Shown here: in pieces, positions 7,709 through 16,773 of the stretch
Layout: every line of letters starts with the position of its first letter
How positions within the stretch are numbered: position 1 is the first letter of the stretch
From: Bacillota bacterium
GTDB taxonomy: Bacteria > Bacillota > Sulfobacillia > Sulfobacillales > Sulfobacillaceae
Direction of reading: 5' to 3'
DNA length: 64,000 nucleotides
Assembly (NCBI GenBank): GCA_021820965.1
Contig: JAKACZ010000008.1
Location: 47,880-111,879, forward strand
Program-made: the position numbers and the translations under genes
The notes under the pieces: generated by a model
Database searches by the model: none
What the model saw: only the letters and a program-made list of their open reading frames with translations
Told to the model about the DNA's origin: nothing

Positions 7709-9190
7709 TCATGGTCTCCACGACCTTAGGCCGTGTTTGTCGATTTTCCCAGCCCCGGTTAGGGGCAGTGCGTCCACGAAGTGGATATATCTCGGTATCT
7801 TGTACCGGGCCAACTGGCCCATCAGCGCCTGACGAACAGCATCCACGGTCAGGTCCTGCGCAGCAACTACAAAGGCGGCACCCACCTCTCCCCAACGCTC
7901 GTCGGGAACCCCGACAACTGCGCAAGCCCAGACTCCGGGAATGTTGTTGACCGCCGTTTCGACCTCGCCCGGATAAACGTTTTCGCCTCCGGAGATGAAG
8001 AGATCCTTCTGACGGCCGACGATGTGATACAACCCGGCTTCGTCTAGACGGGCTAAGTCGCCGGTATGAAAATACCCATCCTGATCAAAATACTGGGCCG
8101 ACTCTCCTGGGTTGGTGTCATAGCCGTCAGCGACTGTTGGCCCCTTGAGCCATAGTTCTCCCACTTCCCCTGGGCGGACATTTTGCCCCCCTGGGTCAAC
8201 GATTCTGGTTGTCAGGTGAAAGACGGGCACCCCGACCGCATCCGCGACGGCTTTGCCGTCAGTTCCCTCGGGGATGGCAAAACAATTGGGTCCGACCTCG
8301 GTGAGACCATAGCCCTGTCGGAATGGAATGCCCTCAGCCTCGAACATCCGGCGCACGGATTCGGGGCAGGGGGCGCCCCCCGCAATAGCAAACTTGAGCC
8401 CCGTCCAGTTGGTGGCTTTAAAGGCGGGATGCTCGCACAATGCATGAAACATGGTGGGCACCATAAACAGAACGGTGACACGCCAGCGGTCCCTGGCGTC
8501 CAGGACTTGGCCCGGGTTAAAGGTGGGAAACACCACGCTGGTTCCACCAGCCAGGAACAACGGAGTTGTTAGAACGTGGTAGCCTCCGGTATGGTAGAAC
8601 GGCGTGAGCACCAAAGCCCGGTCGTCAGCGCCAAGCTGCCAGGACATTAGGGTATTGACCGCGTTATAGAAAATTTGACGGTGGGGAATGCGAACTGCCT
8701 TCGGATGTCCGGTCGACCCCCCGGTAAAGAGCAGCATCGCCGGGTCTTTCGGATCGGCGGGGTCTGGGGCAATCCCGCTGAACCCGCTTAGAGCGGCCTC
8801 GTATTCTTCGAGTCCGAGAGCCGGTATTTCTAGCAGAGCTGTCATCTCTTCGGCCACCGGCTTGAACACACGTTCGTACAGGATTAGCCGGGGCCGTACG
8901 CCAGCCGCCTGGGCGATGAGTTCGGCCGTCGAAAGCCGCCAATTGGCCGGCCATATCGTGGTACCGGAGTATCCCGCTCCTAACCAGAGGTCCACATGAG
9001 CCAGGTGATTTCGTGAGACAATCGCCACCCGATCGCCCCGGCGCACCCCGAATTGATGGAGCAACTCTGCCAGCCGCCGCACCCGTTCGGCCACAGCCGC
9101 GTAAGTGTAGACCGTACCGGAAATCCCATCGATAATGGCAGGGCGATCGGGCGTCAACGCCGCTCGACGACTCGCCCAATCTGTTATCAT
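7709..9190 (-). CDS. Acyl-CoA synthetase (AMP-forming, class I adenylate-forming)
   Basis: A 493-residue ligase from MITDWASRRAAL. It has the P-loop motif LLFTGGSTGHPKAVRIPH, YGLTEVGPN (A5), YFHTGDLARLDEAGLYHIVGRQKDLFISGGENVYPGEVE (A7-A8), and the A10 lysine in LPLTGAGKIDK. It activates a carboxylic acid to acyl-AMP and then acyl-CoA. The start at 9190 overlaps the stop of the KAS III-like gene (TAATG) behind GGGGGAGG. Its place after a branched-chain-type ABC transporter suggests that it activates the imported acid. Medium/long-chain or aromatic preference cannot be read from the sequence. Confidence 0.92.
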   Translation of the reverse strand: MITDWASRRAALTPDRPAIIDGISGTVYTYAAVAERVRRLAELLHQFGVRRGDRVAIVSRNHLAHVDLWLGAGYSGTTIWPANWRLSTAELIAQAAGVRPRLILYERVFKPVAEEMTALLEIPALGLEEYEAALSGFSGIAPDPADPKDPAMLLFTGGSTGHPKAVRIPHRQIFYNAVNTLMSWQLGADDRALVLTPFYHTGGYHVLTTPLFLAGGTSVVFPTFNPGQVLDARDRWRVTVLFMVPTMFHALCEHPAFKATNWTGLKFAIAGGAPCPESVRRMFEAEGIPFRQGYGLTEVGPNCFAIPEGTDGKAVADAVGVPVFHLTTRIVDPGGQNVRPGEVGELWLKGPTVADGYDTNPGESAQYFDQDGYFHTGDLARLDEAGLYHIVGRQKDLFISGGENVYPGEVETAVNNIPGVWACAVVGVPDERWGEVGAAFVVAAQDLTVDAVRQALMGQLARYKIPRYIHFVDALPLTGAGKIDKHGLRSWRP

Positions 9191-10206
9191 TAAATTGATG
9201 CCTCCCCCCAGCGGATGACTACCGCGTCCCATGCGTACCCAATCCCGGCACTTACCCACACCACGTAGTCGCCGGCATGAATTCGCCCTTCACGCACGGC
9301 AAGTTCCGTAGAGAGAATCTGATCAATCTGGCCCAAATGTCCGTAGTTCTCAAGATATGTCGATTGGCTGCTCTCCAAGTGCAGCGCCCGCAAGATGGCG
9401 GCATGGGCACTCCGCTTCATGTGCAAGAGGCTCAGATATCCGATCTGCTTGTCTAGCGCCCCGCTCTCTTTGAGCGCCTCACGGACGACGTGCAAGAAGT
9501 TGGCCATCGAGCGCGCCTCCAGGCGCTTCTTCATTCCCGCGGGGTCTGGAACATCCAAAAACGGGCGGTCCCAGTCGCCCAGTTGCGCCTTGGTGCCCCC
9601 GCGCGGCGCGACGACATCGCGGCTGAACGAGCCGTCGGTAAGAACGCTACTACCCAGAATCCGGTGGCCCGGGCCATCGCGCGAAACCACCACTGCCCCG
9701 GCGCCCGCGCCGAGATTGTACAGGAAACGAACCCGGGGATTCTGGTAGTTGATGAGATCGGAGTTTTGGTAGCCACCGGCAATGAGGGCATGGCGCACAC
9801 GAGGATCCGACCGCATGATGTCCTTCGCCAGTTTGAGGGCCAGCACCCCTGTTCCGCAACGTTGAGCCACGTCGAACGCCCAGGCGTTTTTGAGGCCCAA
9901 ATCGCCCGCCAGCGCGATCCCGGTGGTGAGCAAGGGGTAGTCCTTGTACTCCTCGGTAATGGAAATCACCAAATCAATCTCGCCGGGATCGAGGGCCGCC
10001 CGCTTGAGCGCCGCGCGCCCCGCGTTCACCGCTATCTCGTGAGGATGATCGTCGGGCCCGGCCACAACCTTTTCATGAATGCCCAATTTGTCCCGGATGA
10101 CCCATTCGGGCAGGCCGGTCCGGTCCGCCAACTCAGCCGAGGTCATGCGCGCTGCGGGAAGGTGGGTGGCAAGACTCACAATGCCGGGCGAGACCTCAGT
10201 TGCCAT
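9190..10206 (-). CDS. KAS III / thiolase-fold 3-oxoacyl synthase-like protein
   Basis: A 338-residue thiolase-fold protein. FDVAQRCGTGVLALK carries the nucleophile cysteine, LLHMKRSAH the histidine and LENYGHLGQID the asparagine of the Cys-His-Asn triad of FabH-type enzymes; GAGAGAVVVSR is the nearby glycine loop. Such proteins condense an acyl-CoA with a malonyl unit or, in operons like this, handle other acyl-CoA chemistry. ATG 10206 was chosen for CGGAGGTG upstream; it overlaps the tetR end by 11 bases. Its role with the downstream ligase is inferred, not known. Confidence 0.82.
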   Translation of the reverse strand: MATEVSPGIVSLATHLPAARMTSAELADRTGLPEWVIRDKLGIHEKVVAGPDDHPHEIAVNAGRAALKRAALDPGEIDLVISITEEYKDYPLLTTGIALAGDLGLKNAWAFDVAQRCGTGVLALKLAKDIMRSDPRVRHALIAGGYQNSDLINYQNPRVRFLYNLGAGAGAVVVSRDGPGHRILGSSVLTDGSFSRDVVAPRGGTKAQLGDWDRPFLDVPDPAGMKKRLEARSMANFLHVVREALKESGALDKQIGYLSLLHMKRSAHAAILRALHLESSQSTYLENYGHLGQIDQILSTELAVREGRIHAGDYVVWVSAGIGYAWDAVVIRWGEASI

Positions 10207-10855
10207 CCGCACCTCCGTTCGGACCCTTGAGTCCGAAGAACACAAAGCGCATGACATCTCGAAATACATCTTCGGAAACCTCGCCACCCTCGGAAAACAA
10301 GACGTAACGCATGCCGATGAAGTCGCCCACGCCCATGAGCGCGTAACTTAAGGCCTCCGCATTGCTCGAGATGAATTCTCCCGCTTGCATCGCGGCTTCC
10401 AGTCCACGACGATATCCCTTGGCCAAGTTTTGGTAGTATCGACGAAAGACAACCGGATCGACGAACTCCGCCTGCCGCACGATGCGATATGACAGCGGAT
10501 GCTTGGCCACAAATTGCCAGAAGGCGCGAAATCCTTCCCTCTCCACCGCCTCGCGGCTGGTGACATCCCTGGTCGCTTGATGGATTTCCTGGCGGAGCTC
10601 GGTCGCCAAATAGTCGACCACCGCCACGAAAGCATCCTTCTTCGAGGAGAAGTAGAGGTAAAAGGTCCCCTGGGCTATCCCCGCCATTTGCACAATCCGC
10701 GTGATGGATGCCTCGTAGAATCCCATCTCGCCGAACACCTGTTCGGACGCCTGCAAAATTCGTTGCTTGGTGTCTCGACCCCGTTCGGTCACGGGTTCTG
10801 TACCGACAACCATGTCCTTATCGCCGCTCACCCGGCTTCTCCCCCTTGTTGCCAT
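10196..10855 (-). CDS. TetR/AcrR-family regulator
   Basis: About 219 residues. The N-terminal helix-turn-helix reads TKQRILQASEQVFGEMGFYEASITRIVQMAGIAQGTFYLYFSSKKDAF, a textbook TetR DNA-binding domain; the C-terminal part is the variable ligand domain. The start at ATG 10855 gives a 28-base overlap with livM; an ATG at 10813 is also possible. It sits in the middle of the transport/activation operon and is probably a repressor of it responding to an acyl-CoA, as FadR-like TetR proteins do. No operator was identified. Confidence 0.88.
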   Translation of the reverse strand: MATRGRSRVSGDKDMVVGTEPVTERGRDTKQRILQASEQVFGEMGFYEASITRIVQMAGIAQGTFYLYFSSKKDAFVAVVDYLATELRQEIHQATRDVTSREAVEREGFRAFWQFVAKHPLSYRIVRQAEFVDPVVFRRYYQNLAKGYRRGLEAAMQAGEFISSNAEALSYALMGVGDFIGMRYVLFSEGGEVSEDVFRDVMRFVFFGLKGPNGGADGN

Positions 10856-11790
10856 TGTCTGTTTTCCTGTTCGCTTGTCGCCAGCTTGGCCGTTCGCTGA
10901 AATCCCGCCAGCCCCTTGGGGAAAAATCTTACCACCACAATGTAAATAACCCCTAACACAAGCGCCCAATGACTTGTTGTCGCGTTAAGCCACGTCTCCA
11001 CGATGTACAAGCCGGCACCGGCCGCCAACGGTCCCCAACCCGAGTCGACCCCACCAATGATGACCATCAAGAGCACGGTGAAGCTGGTATCGCTGTTGAG
11101 GGTCTCGGTGAATGCCATGCCTTGGAACAGTACATACAGAGTGCCGGCGAGTCCTGCCAGTGCTCCCGCCGTGGCCAGCGTCACCCATTTGACGCGGCGC
11201 GAGGAGATGCCTAAGAGGTCGGCGCGAAGCGGATTGTCCCGAGCGGCGTGGGCCAATAATCCCAGCCGGTGGTGCCGCAGACGCACCACTCCGAAAGCCG
11301 CCGCAAGCGCCAAAAGCGCCGATACGTCGTAGAGAACGCCGGGAGAGGTCAGAGCAGGCGAAAACCGCATCCCGGCCAGACCGTTGGTGCCGCCCGTGAA
11401 CCCGGTGGCCGATTGCACAATGAGGTGGAAAAACTCCGCCAGTGCGAAGGTCACCATGGCGAAATACGGGCCGGTCGCGCGAAGACTCAAAAAGCTGAGT
11501 CCCATGGCGAAAAGCCCAGTGCCGAGCGTTGCCATCGGCAGCAGAATCCACGTCGACCAATGCGTATGAACCGCTAGCAGTCCGAGACCGTAGACTCCCA
11601 TTCCGAAGAAGAGGGCATGACCGAAGGAAATCTCTCCCGTCCACCCAATCACCAGATCGTAGCTAACCGCAAACAGGCCCCATATGGCAGCGCCGGTAGC
11701 TAGATTCAACATGTAGGGCGTACCCGTCACCCATGGCCAGATTAAGCCAGCCACCACCCCCGTTACCCCAATCCACCGTCTAAGCCGCAT
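10828..11790 (-). CDS. livM: Branched-chain-type ABC transporter permease LivM
   Basis: A 320-residue hydrophobic permease beginning MRLRRWIGVTGVVAGLIWPWV. It has the LivM signature GWTGEISFGHALFFGMGVYG, the stretch ATGPYFAMVTFALAEFFHL, and GGVDSGWGPLAAGAGLYIVE. ATG 11790 follows GGAAGGAT and overlaps the livH end by 11 bases. With LivH it would form the membrane channel of a HAAT-family importer. The ligand may be an amino acid, amide or organic acid. Confidence 0.92.
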   Translation of the reverse strand: MRLRRWIGVTGVVAGLIWPWVTGTPYMLNLATGAAIWGLFAVSYDLVIGWTGEISFGHALFFGMGVYGLGLLAVHTHWSTWILLPMATLGTGLFAMGLSFLSLRATGPYFAMVTFALAEFFHLIVQSATGFTGGTNGLAGMRFSPALTSPGVLYDVSALLALAAAFGVVRLRHHRLGLLAHAARDNPLRADLLGISSRRVKWVTLATAGALAGLAGTLYVLFQGMAFTETLNSDTSFTVLLMVIIGGVDSGWGPLAAGAGLYIVETWLNATTSHWALVLGVIYIVVVRFFPKGLAGFQRTAKLATSEQENRQWQQGGEAG

Positions 11791-12655
11791 GGGTATCCTT
11801 CCTTCCCGTCCCTTTGCCAAGGATGCCGTAGGGCCGGACCAACAACACCACCAGCATCGCCAGCACATTGACAGTCAATGCGAGATTCGGCACAAAGAAC
11901 CCGATGATGGACTCCGAAAGACCGATCACCAAGCTGCCCAACAGGGTGCCGGTAACGCTTGCCATGCCGCCAATGACAACCACGATGAAGCTCAGAACCA
12001 GCATATCAAGGCCAGCTGTCGGATACACTCCGCCAAACGGTCCGTAGAGGACGCCCGCCAAACCCGCCAACGCGCCGCCAAGACCGTATGCGGCCGTAAA
12101 CAGGGGGCGGATATCGATTCCGGCCAATTCGACCAACACCCGGTTTTCAACGCCCGCGCGGAGGTACAGTCCCAGGCGGGTATAGCGCAAGATCCCCAAT
12201 AGGCCAACCCATATCACCAGACCAGACCCGATCAAAATCAGCCGGAACACTGGAAACGGCATGTGACCCACGGAAATCGTCTGAGCCAACCACCCGTTGA
12301 GATTATCCTGTTGGATTTGGGGCCCGAAGACCCAGTTGACCAGGTCGTTCAGCACCAACATCACCCCCAGCGTGGTCAAGAGCTGGGCGAAAGGGTTTCT
12401 GTACAATGGTGCCAGCAGAAGACGCTCGACCATCACCGCCACAATCGCCCCGGCGACAAATCCGGCTGCCAGCGCCACACCAAAGGGGAGGTGCATCCGC
12501 ATCACGTCCCACCCTACATAAAGACCCGCCAAAAAAATCCCGGCGTTGGCGAAGTTCAGGATGTCCATGACCCCGAAGACCAAGGAGAGCCCGGCAGATA
12601 ACACGAAGTAGAAACTGGCCAACGACAAGGCGCTAAGAACTAGATTGAGTGTCAT
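11780..12655 (-). CDS. livH: Branched-chain-type ABC transporter permease LivH
   Basis: A 291-residue integral membrane protein with about eight hydrophobic segments. LSLVFGVMDILNFANAGIFLAGLYVGW is the LivH signature and ALAGLAGVLYGPFGGVYPTAG the usual glycine-rich loop. It overlaps livF by 23 bases and livM by 11, with GGGAGGC before the ATG. It forms half of the channel of the importer encoded here. Confidence 0.93.
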   Translation of the reverse strand: MTLNLVLSALSLASFYFVLSAGLSLVFGVMDILNFANAGIFLAGLYVGWDVMRMHLPFGVALAAGFVAGAIVAVMVERLLLAPLYRNPFAQLLTTLGVMLVLNDLVNWVFGPQIQQDNLNGWLAQTISVGHMPFPVFRLILIGSGLVIWVGLLGILRYTRLGLYLRAGVENRVLVELAGIDIRPLFTAAYGLGGALAGLAGVLYGPFGGVYPTAGLDMLVLSFIVVVIGGMASVTGTLLGSLVIGLSESIIGFFVPNLALTVNVLAMLVVLLVRPYGILGKGTGRKDTHAA

Positions 12656-13346
12656 ATATGCCTCCCGCCAGGTTGACTAAACCTTCCGCGTAGGCGGCAC
12701 TTTGCCTGAGATCCGACATAGCGCCTGACGCCGCGACGCGGCCCAACACTATCAACACGTACCGATCCGAGACCGCCTCCGCCAACCGTACATTTTGTTC
12801 CACCAATAGCACGCTGCCCTTGTCTTTCAGGGTTTTGATGGCCTCGGTTAGTCGCTTAATCACGGCGGGAGCTAGGCCCAGCGAAGGCTCGTCGATGAGA
12901 AACCACCGCGCATCCGAAAGCCATGCGCGGCCAAACGCCAAGATCTTGCGTTCACCGCCCGAGAGTAGCGCCGCGGTCCGGTGCCATAACGGTTCGAGTT
13001 CAGGAAACGGGCCGAGTACGCCCTTGACCGGCCGTGCCGCCCCAACCCGAAGGTTTTCCTCAACCGTCAAGGTTTGAAAGACGCCGCCGTCCTCGGGAAC
13101 GTACATCAGTCCGGCCCGTCGCCGCTGATGGGTGGTCATGCGATTTAATCGACGACCTTCAAGGACTATCTCGCCGCGAGTCATCGCCACCACGCCCATC
13201 ACGGTTTTGAGGGTGGTGGTTTTACCCATGCCGTTTCGGCCGAGCAATGCCACGACTTCGCCAGAGTTCACAGCGAAATCGATATCATGCAAGATGGGCC
13301 GCTCCCCAAGATTTGCCCCCATGTGGCTGATTACCAGTGAACTCAA
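12633..13346 (-). CDS. livF: ABC transporter ATPase LivF
   Basis: A 237-residue ABC ATPase: Walker A LLGRNGMGKTTTLKT, LSGGERKILAFGRAW signature, and Walker B RWFLIDEPSLGLAP with the catalytic Glu. RAGLMYVPEDGGVFQTLTVEENL is typical of LivF. The ATG overlaps the livG end by four bases (ATGA). It powers the LivH/LivM channel together with LivG. Confidence 0.93.
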   Translation of the reverse strand: MSSLVISHMGANLGERPILHDIDFAVNSGEVVALLGRNGMGKTTTLKTVMGVVAMTRGEIVLEGRRLNRMTTHQRRRAGLMYVPEDGGVFQTLTVEENLRVGAARPVKGVLGPFPELEPLWHRTAALLSGGERKILAFGRAWLSDARWFLIDEPSLGLAPAVIKRLTEAIKTLKDKGSVLLVEQNVRLAEAVSDRYVLIVLGRVAASGAMSDLRQSAAYAEGLVNLAGGIYDTQSSS

Positions 13347-14059
13347 CGGCTTTCCTCCCTGAGACCCTTAAGGCCGTCCGGTTCCTCCCCGAGATATGCG
13401 GCCCTCACCGCCGGATCGCCGGCAACAGCGAGGGGACGTCCATCGGCAATCACCCGGCCCCGGTCCAACACGGTCATACGGTCGACCAACTTCAACGTCC
13501 AATCCAGGTCGTGTTCGACCAGTATGATGGTGGTCCCTGAGTCCCTGACCGTGCGTAAGAGCGACGCCATCCGCTGGCGTTCCTCTCCTGTCAACCCCGC
13601 GGCCGGCTCATCCAAGAGCAACAAGTCGCACGGCCGGGAGAGCACCAAGGCCAATTCGACCTGCCGGGCAATCCCGAAGGACAGTTCAGGCGGCCGAAGG
13701 CCCAGCCAAGGGTTGAGTTCCAAACGTTGCGACCACCCCCGGTCGTGCCCCCCCACGAGCTGAAAGTGCTGGTCGACGGTCAGTGTGGCAAAGAGCTGGG
13801 TGGTTTGAAAGAGCCGCTGAATCCCCAGCCGGGCGCGCGCCACGGACGAGAGGCCGCCCACCGGTCGCCCCTTAAAGAGGACTTCTCCGGCGTCAGCCCT
13901 CACAATCCCGGTAATAACATTGAAAATGGTGGTCTTGCCGGCCCCATTGGGACCGATGAGACCATGTACCGAACCGGGCTCGATAGCTAGATCGACGCCG
14001 CCGAGTGCACGCACGCCGGAGAAATGATGCGAGATACGGCAAAGTTCCAAGAGGGCCAT
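13343..14059 (-). CDS. livG: ABC transporter ATPase LivG
   Basis: A 238-residue ATPase: Walker A LIGPNGAGKTTIFNVITG, IQRLFQTTQLFATLTV, Walker B DLLLLDEPAAGL followed by TIILVEHDLDWTLKLVDRM. The usual LSGGQ signature is changed: the corresponding stretch is LSFGIARQVELALVLSRP, with LSFG in place of LSGG. The gene follows the stop of the binding-protein gene by one base. Confidence 0.92.
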   Translation of the reverse strand: MALLELCRISHHFSGVRALGGVDLAIEPGSVHGLIGPNGAGKTTIFNVITGIVRADAGEVLFKGRPVGGLSSVARARLGIQRLFQTTQLFATLTVDQHFQLVGGHDRGWSQRLELNPWLGLRPPELSFGIARQVELALVLSRPCDLLLLDEPAAGLTGEERQRMASLLRTVRDSGTTIILVEHDLDWTLKLVDRMTVLDRGRVIADGRPLAVAGDPAVRAAYLGEEPDGLKGLREESR

Positions 14060-14060
14060 G

Positions 14061-15287
14061 TTACTGTCCTGGCTGTCCCGCGAGATTCGGCACGGTCATA
14101 ATGTCTTGCGGCACCGCGTATCCCGCCGAGCTATTCCAGACCAGCTTGACCACGTACATCGGCTGAGTTGCCTGATGCGAGGATTGGCCAATCGTTTCCG
14201 TTCCCTTGGGAGCCTCGATGGTCATCCCGCTTAATGCCCGGATCAGTGCTGAGGCTTTGGTCGAACCCGCTTTGGATAGGGCCTGCACCATGGCCTGGCC
14301 CGCCGCAAACGACGTACCGGAAAACAGATCGGGCGGCTCGCCGTACTTGGCTTGGTAATGTTTGACTAAATAGCTGTTTGCTGTGCCATTGGCCAGGCTG
14401 TAGTAATAGTCTGTCACCCCAATGAAGCCGTTGGCCGCATGGCCCAGCGCCTTGAGCCCGTTATAACCGCCGATCGCACCAATGACCTTCATTTTCTGAT
14501 ACAATCCGGCTTGCTCCATCTGCTTAAACAAGTCCACCGCACCAACCCCCGCCCAGGTCACCACCAGTTCTTTGGGCAGTGGATTTAAGGCCAGGATTTT
14601 GTCAATATAGCTTGAGAAATCGGTCGTCGTCTCAGGGGCATACAGAACGCCGAGATTCTTGGCCCCCGCGTCGGTCAACGCTGTCGCCCAGTCCTTCACG
14701 CTAGAGGTGCCGAAGGAGTAGTTAGGGGCGAACTGATAAAAGGTCTGGCCGCTTGCGCCTCCGTGGCTTTTCAGGTAATCGGCATAGGCCGCCGCATACA
14801 TGTAGGTATCGGCGGCGGTGCGAAATACATAGGGATTGAGATAGGTTGTCGTGAGGTCGTCATCGGCCGCCGGATCAATCAGCAGCGGAACCTTGTACTG
14901 CCCGGCCACTTGCTCCATAGGAATGGCGACAGCGCTATACGCTGGCCCCTGCACCATGACCACGTGGTCATTTAATATCAAATCTTTCATCATCGTCGAA
15001 CCCTGCGAAGGACTTCCCCCGTCATCCCGGATCAATAGCTGGATGGACCGTCCATCCACTTTGTCCGTTCCCTTGGTAGCGTACAGAATTCCCAACTTGA
15101 GTCCACGGATTTCCTGCTGGCCGTAGTCCGACAACGGCCCGCTCTCCGACGTCACTACGCCAATCTTAATAGGTCCGGAAGCCGTGTTGGGTGGGCTTGA
15201 CCCGGTGCTGGCGGTGGCCGCTCCGCACCCGGCCAAGAAGAATGTGCTGGCCAACATCAACGACGCTGCGGGGGCTTTTATCCCCAT
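14061..15287 (-). CDS. livK: ABC transporter substrate-binding lipoprotein (LivK-like)
   Basis: A 408-residue lipoprotein. The N-terminus MGIKAPAASLMLASTFFLAGC is a lipoprotein signal with lipobox LAGC, so it is anchored outside the membrane. The body is a periplasmic-binding-protein type I fold: IKIGVVTSESGPLSDYGQQ, GPAYSAVAIPMEQVAGQYKVPLL, VFRTAADTYMYAAAYADYL. AAGGAGG precedes ATG 15287. First gene of the operon; its ligand determines what is imported and is not known. The enzymes downstream suggest a carboxylic acid rather than an amino acid. Confidence 0.9.
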   Translation of the reverse strand: MGIKAPAASLMLASTFFLAGCGAATASTGSSPPNTASGPIKIGVVTSESGPLSDYGQQEIRGLKLGILYATKGTDKVDGRSIQLLIRDDGGSPSQGSTMMKDLILNDHVVMVQGPAYSAVAIPMEQVAGQYKVPLLIDPAADDDLTTTYLNPYVFRTAADTYMYAAAYADYLKSHGGASGQTFYQFAPNYSFGTSSVKDWATALTDAGAKNLGVLYAPETTTDFSSYIDKILALNPLPKELVVTWAGVGAVDLFKQMEQAGLYQKMKVIGAIGGYNGLKALGHAANGFIGVTDYYYSLANGTANSYLVKHYQAKYGEPPDLFSGTSFAAGQAMVQALSKAGSTKASALIRALSGMTIEAPKGTETIGQSSHQATQPMYVVKLVWNSSAGYAVPQDIMTVPNLAGQPGQ

Positions 15288-15686
15288 CGTCTTTTCCTCC
15301 TTCATATGACACATGAGTCAGTTCTCAGATTGAAAATAGCGCAGTCTTAGAATTCTGTCAATATCAATTCTTTAAATTTTTGCAGAGGTGATAGGACTTT
15401 CAAGGACAAGCTTCGAATACCAATTCCATGATCACTGAATCACTTGTCATATTTGTGCGGAGTTGATAGCATGTGCCCATGGTTGGGGATCCTGCCCATC
15501 GCGCTCCAGCCATCGTGCTAGACGAGTCGATCGACTCCGATAATGGTAATAAAGGAGACTGCAGAACTCGCCCCTGTATCAAGACAGACTTCAGGCCATC
15601 GCTTCCCGGAGCCAGGTGCCAACCCTTTGGCCGGGCGGAAGCTCCCAGACTATCCCGTCAGTATACGTGTTGAGGAGGACTTCTCC
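15288..15686. promoter_or_regulatory. Divergent promoter region between livK and the MaoC gene
   Basis: About 400 bases separate the minus-strand liv operon and the plus-strand hydratase gene. The part at 15330-15400 is AT-rich (TCAATATCAATTCTTTAAATTTTTG) and is the probable promoter zone of the liv operon. Any TetR operator would be expected here; no clear palindrome could be defined by eye. Confidence 0.4.
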
Positions 15687-16085
15687 ATGAAGATAGGCGA
15701 TTCTCAGGTGGCCACTTACGTGGTCGACGAGGAAAAGGTTCGAGCGTTTGCCGCTGTGTCAACCGATTGGAACCCCATCCACGTCGATTCGGCCTACGCG
15801 AAAAAGACCCGCTTTGGCCGCCCGATTGTGCACGGAGGACTAATCATGAGTTTTGTCTCGGCGCTACTAGGCCAGGAGCTACCCGGGCCAGGCAGCATCT
15901 ATCTCACTCAGAACGCCACATTCCGAGCACCGGTGTTTGTCGGCGACAAGGTTACGGTCTCAGTCACGGTAAAGGAGATACGGCCCAATGGCGTCGTAAC
16001 ACTGGAACATCTAGCCCATGTGAATGATCGTGTGGTGTTAGAGGGGAAGTCCGTTATTCTGTTTGAACCGGTAGTCGATGGCTAA
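15687..16085 (+). CDS. MaoC-like (R)-specific enoyl-CoA hydratase
   Basis: A 132-residue single hot-dog protein. FAAVSTDWNPIHVDSAYA followed by GRPIVHGGLIMSF is the MaoC/PhaJ hydratase motif with the catalytic Asp-His pair (D..NPIH.D). It hydrates trans-2-enoyl-CoA to (R)-3-hydroxyacyl-CoA. TGAGGAGG lies just before ATG 15687; the upstream in-frame ATG at 15543 is less likely. Its divergent position next to an acyl-CoA ligase operon suggests joint work on CoA thioesters. Confidence 0.9.
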   Translation: MKIGDSQVATYVVDEEKVRAFAAVSTDWNPIHVDSAYAKKTRFGRPIVHGGLIMSFVSALLGQELPGPGSIYLTQNATFRAPVFVGDKVTVSVTVKEIRPNGVVTLEHLAHVNDRVVLEGKSVILFEPVVDG

Positions 16086-16399
16086 GATACTCTATTCCGG
16101 CACGACATACGCGCTTGGCGGCTATCCTCACCTGGGGGATGGATGGACTGCACCAGTCTTCTTTGCCCAGGACGCTTGATTCGGAATAGATTCCGAGGCT
16201 TGGCTGGCATATACGCCGAGCGCGGCGACCGCCACAGATCGACTGATGTAGAATGATCGATTCAATGGTTCCAGACCGGAAGATCGCGGGACCGGCGGCG
16301 CGCGCCATAGCGTCTGCCACCGGGCATGACATGCGCCGAAATTCGTACTGACAGTCGAAAATCCGAGTTATTGCACGACTGTCTCCTTCGTTCCGGAGG

Positions 16400-16740
16400 C
16401 CCCTCGCCCTGAGAAATCCCTTGCCTTAACAATCCAGCGATTTTGGCGTTTATGGCCGGCGCCTCTGCCATTTCTAGCCTCTCAATCTGGCGTTCGCAGG
16501 TGAAATCACGGAGCGTCTCGTAGCCACCCTGCACGAGTCGGCATCGGAATCTTCGTCATCTAATACTTGCTCCACCGCGGCGGCCAAGCCAGCAATATCG
16601 CCGACATCCGCCATGATGCAGTTGTACCCGTTCCGGGCGTACTCAAGTGCTCTAACTTTCATCCAAGTTGGCTTGGGCTGTTCGGAAAGGATGTAGACCT
16701 CATGGCCTCTCGCAACCCATTGATTGGCCTGCTCAAGGGT
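16400..16740 (-). pseudogene. GT4 glycosyltransferase relic
   Basis: The minus strand translates to EQANQWVARGHEVYILSEQP, which looks like the N-terminal Rossmann part of a GT4 enzyme. It is joined directly to KVRALEYARNGYNCIMADVG and AGLAAAVEQVLDD, which belong to the C-terminal part of such an enzyme, then after a frameshift near 16535 to QGGYETLRDFTCERQIERLE. Roughly 200 residues between the two parts are missing. A deleted, frameshifted glycosyltransferase gene beside an intact one. Confidence 0.6.
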
Positions 16741-16773
16741 AACTTTTGCTCCCCCGGGACAGCTATGTATTTT

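Noticed and set aside
10499..10900. Plus-strand frame opposite tetR
   Set aside because: It is the antisense of a well-supported TetR gene.
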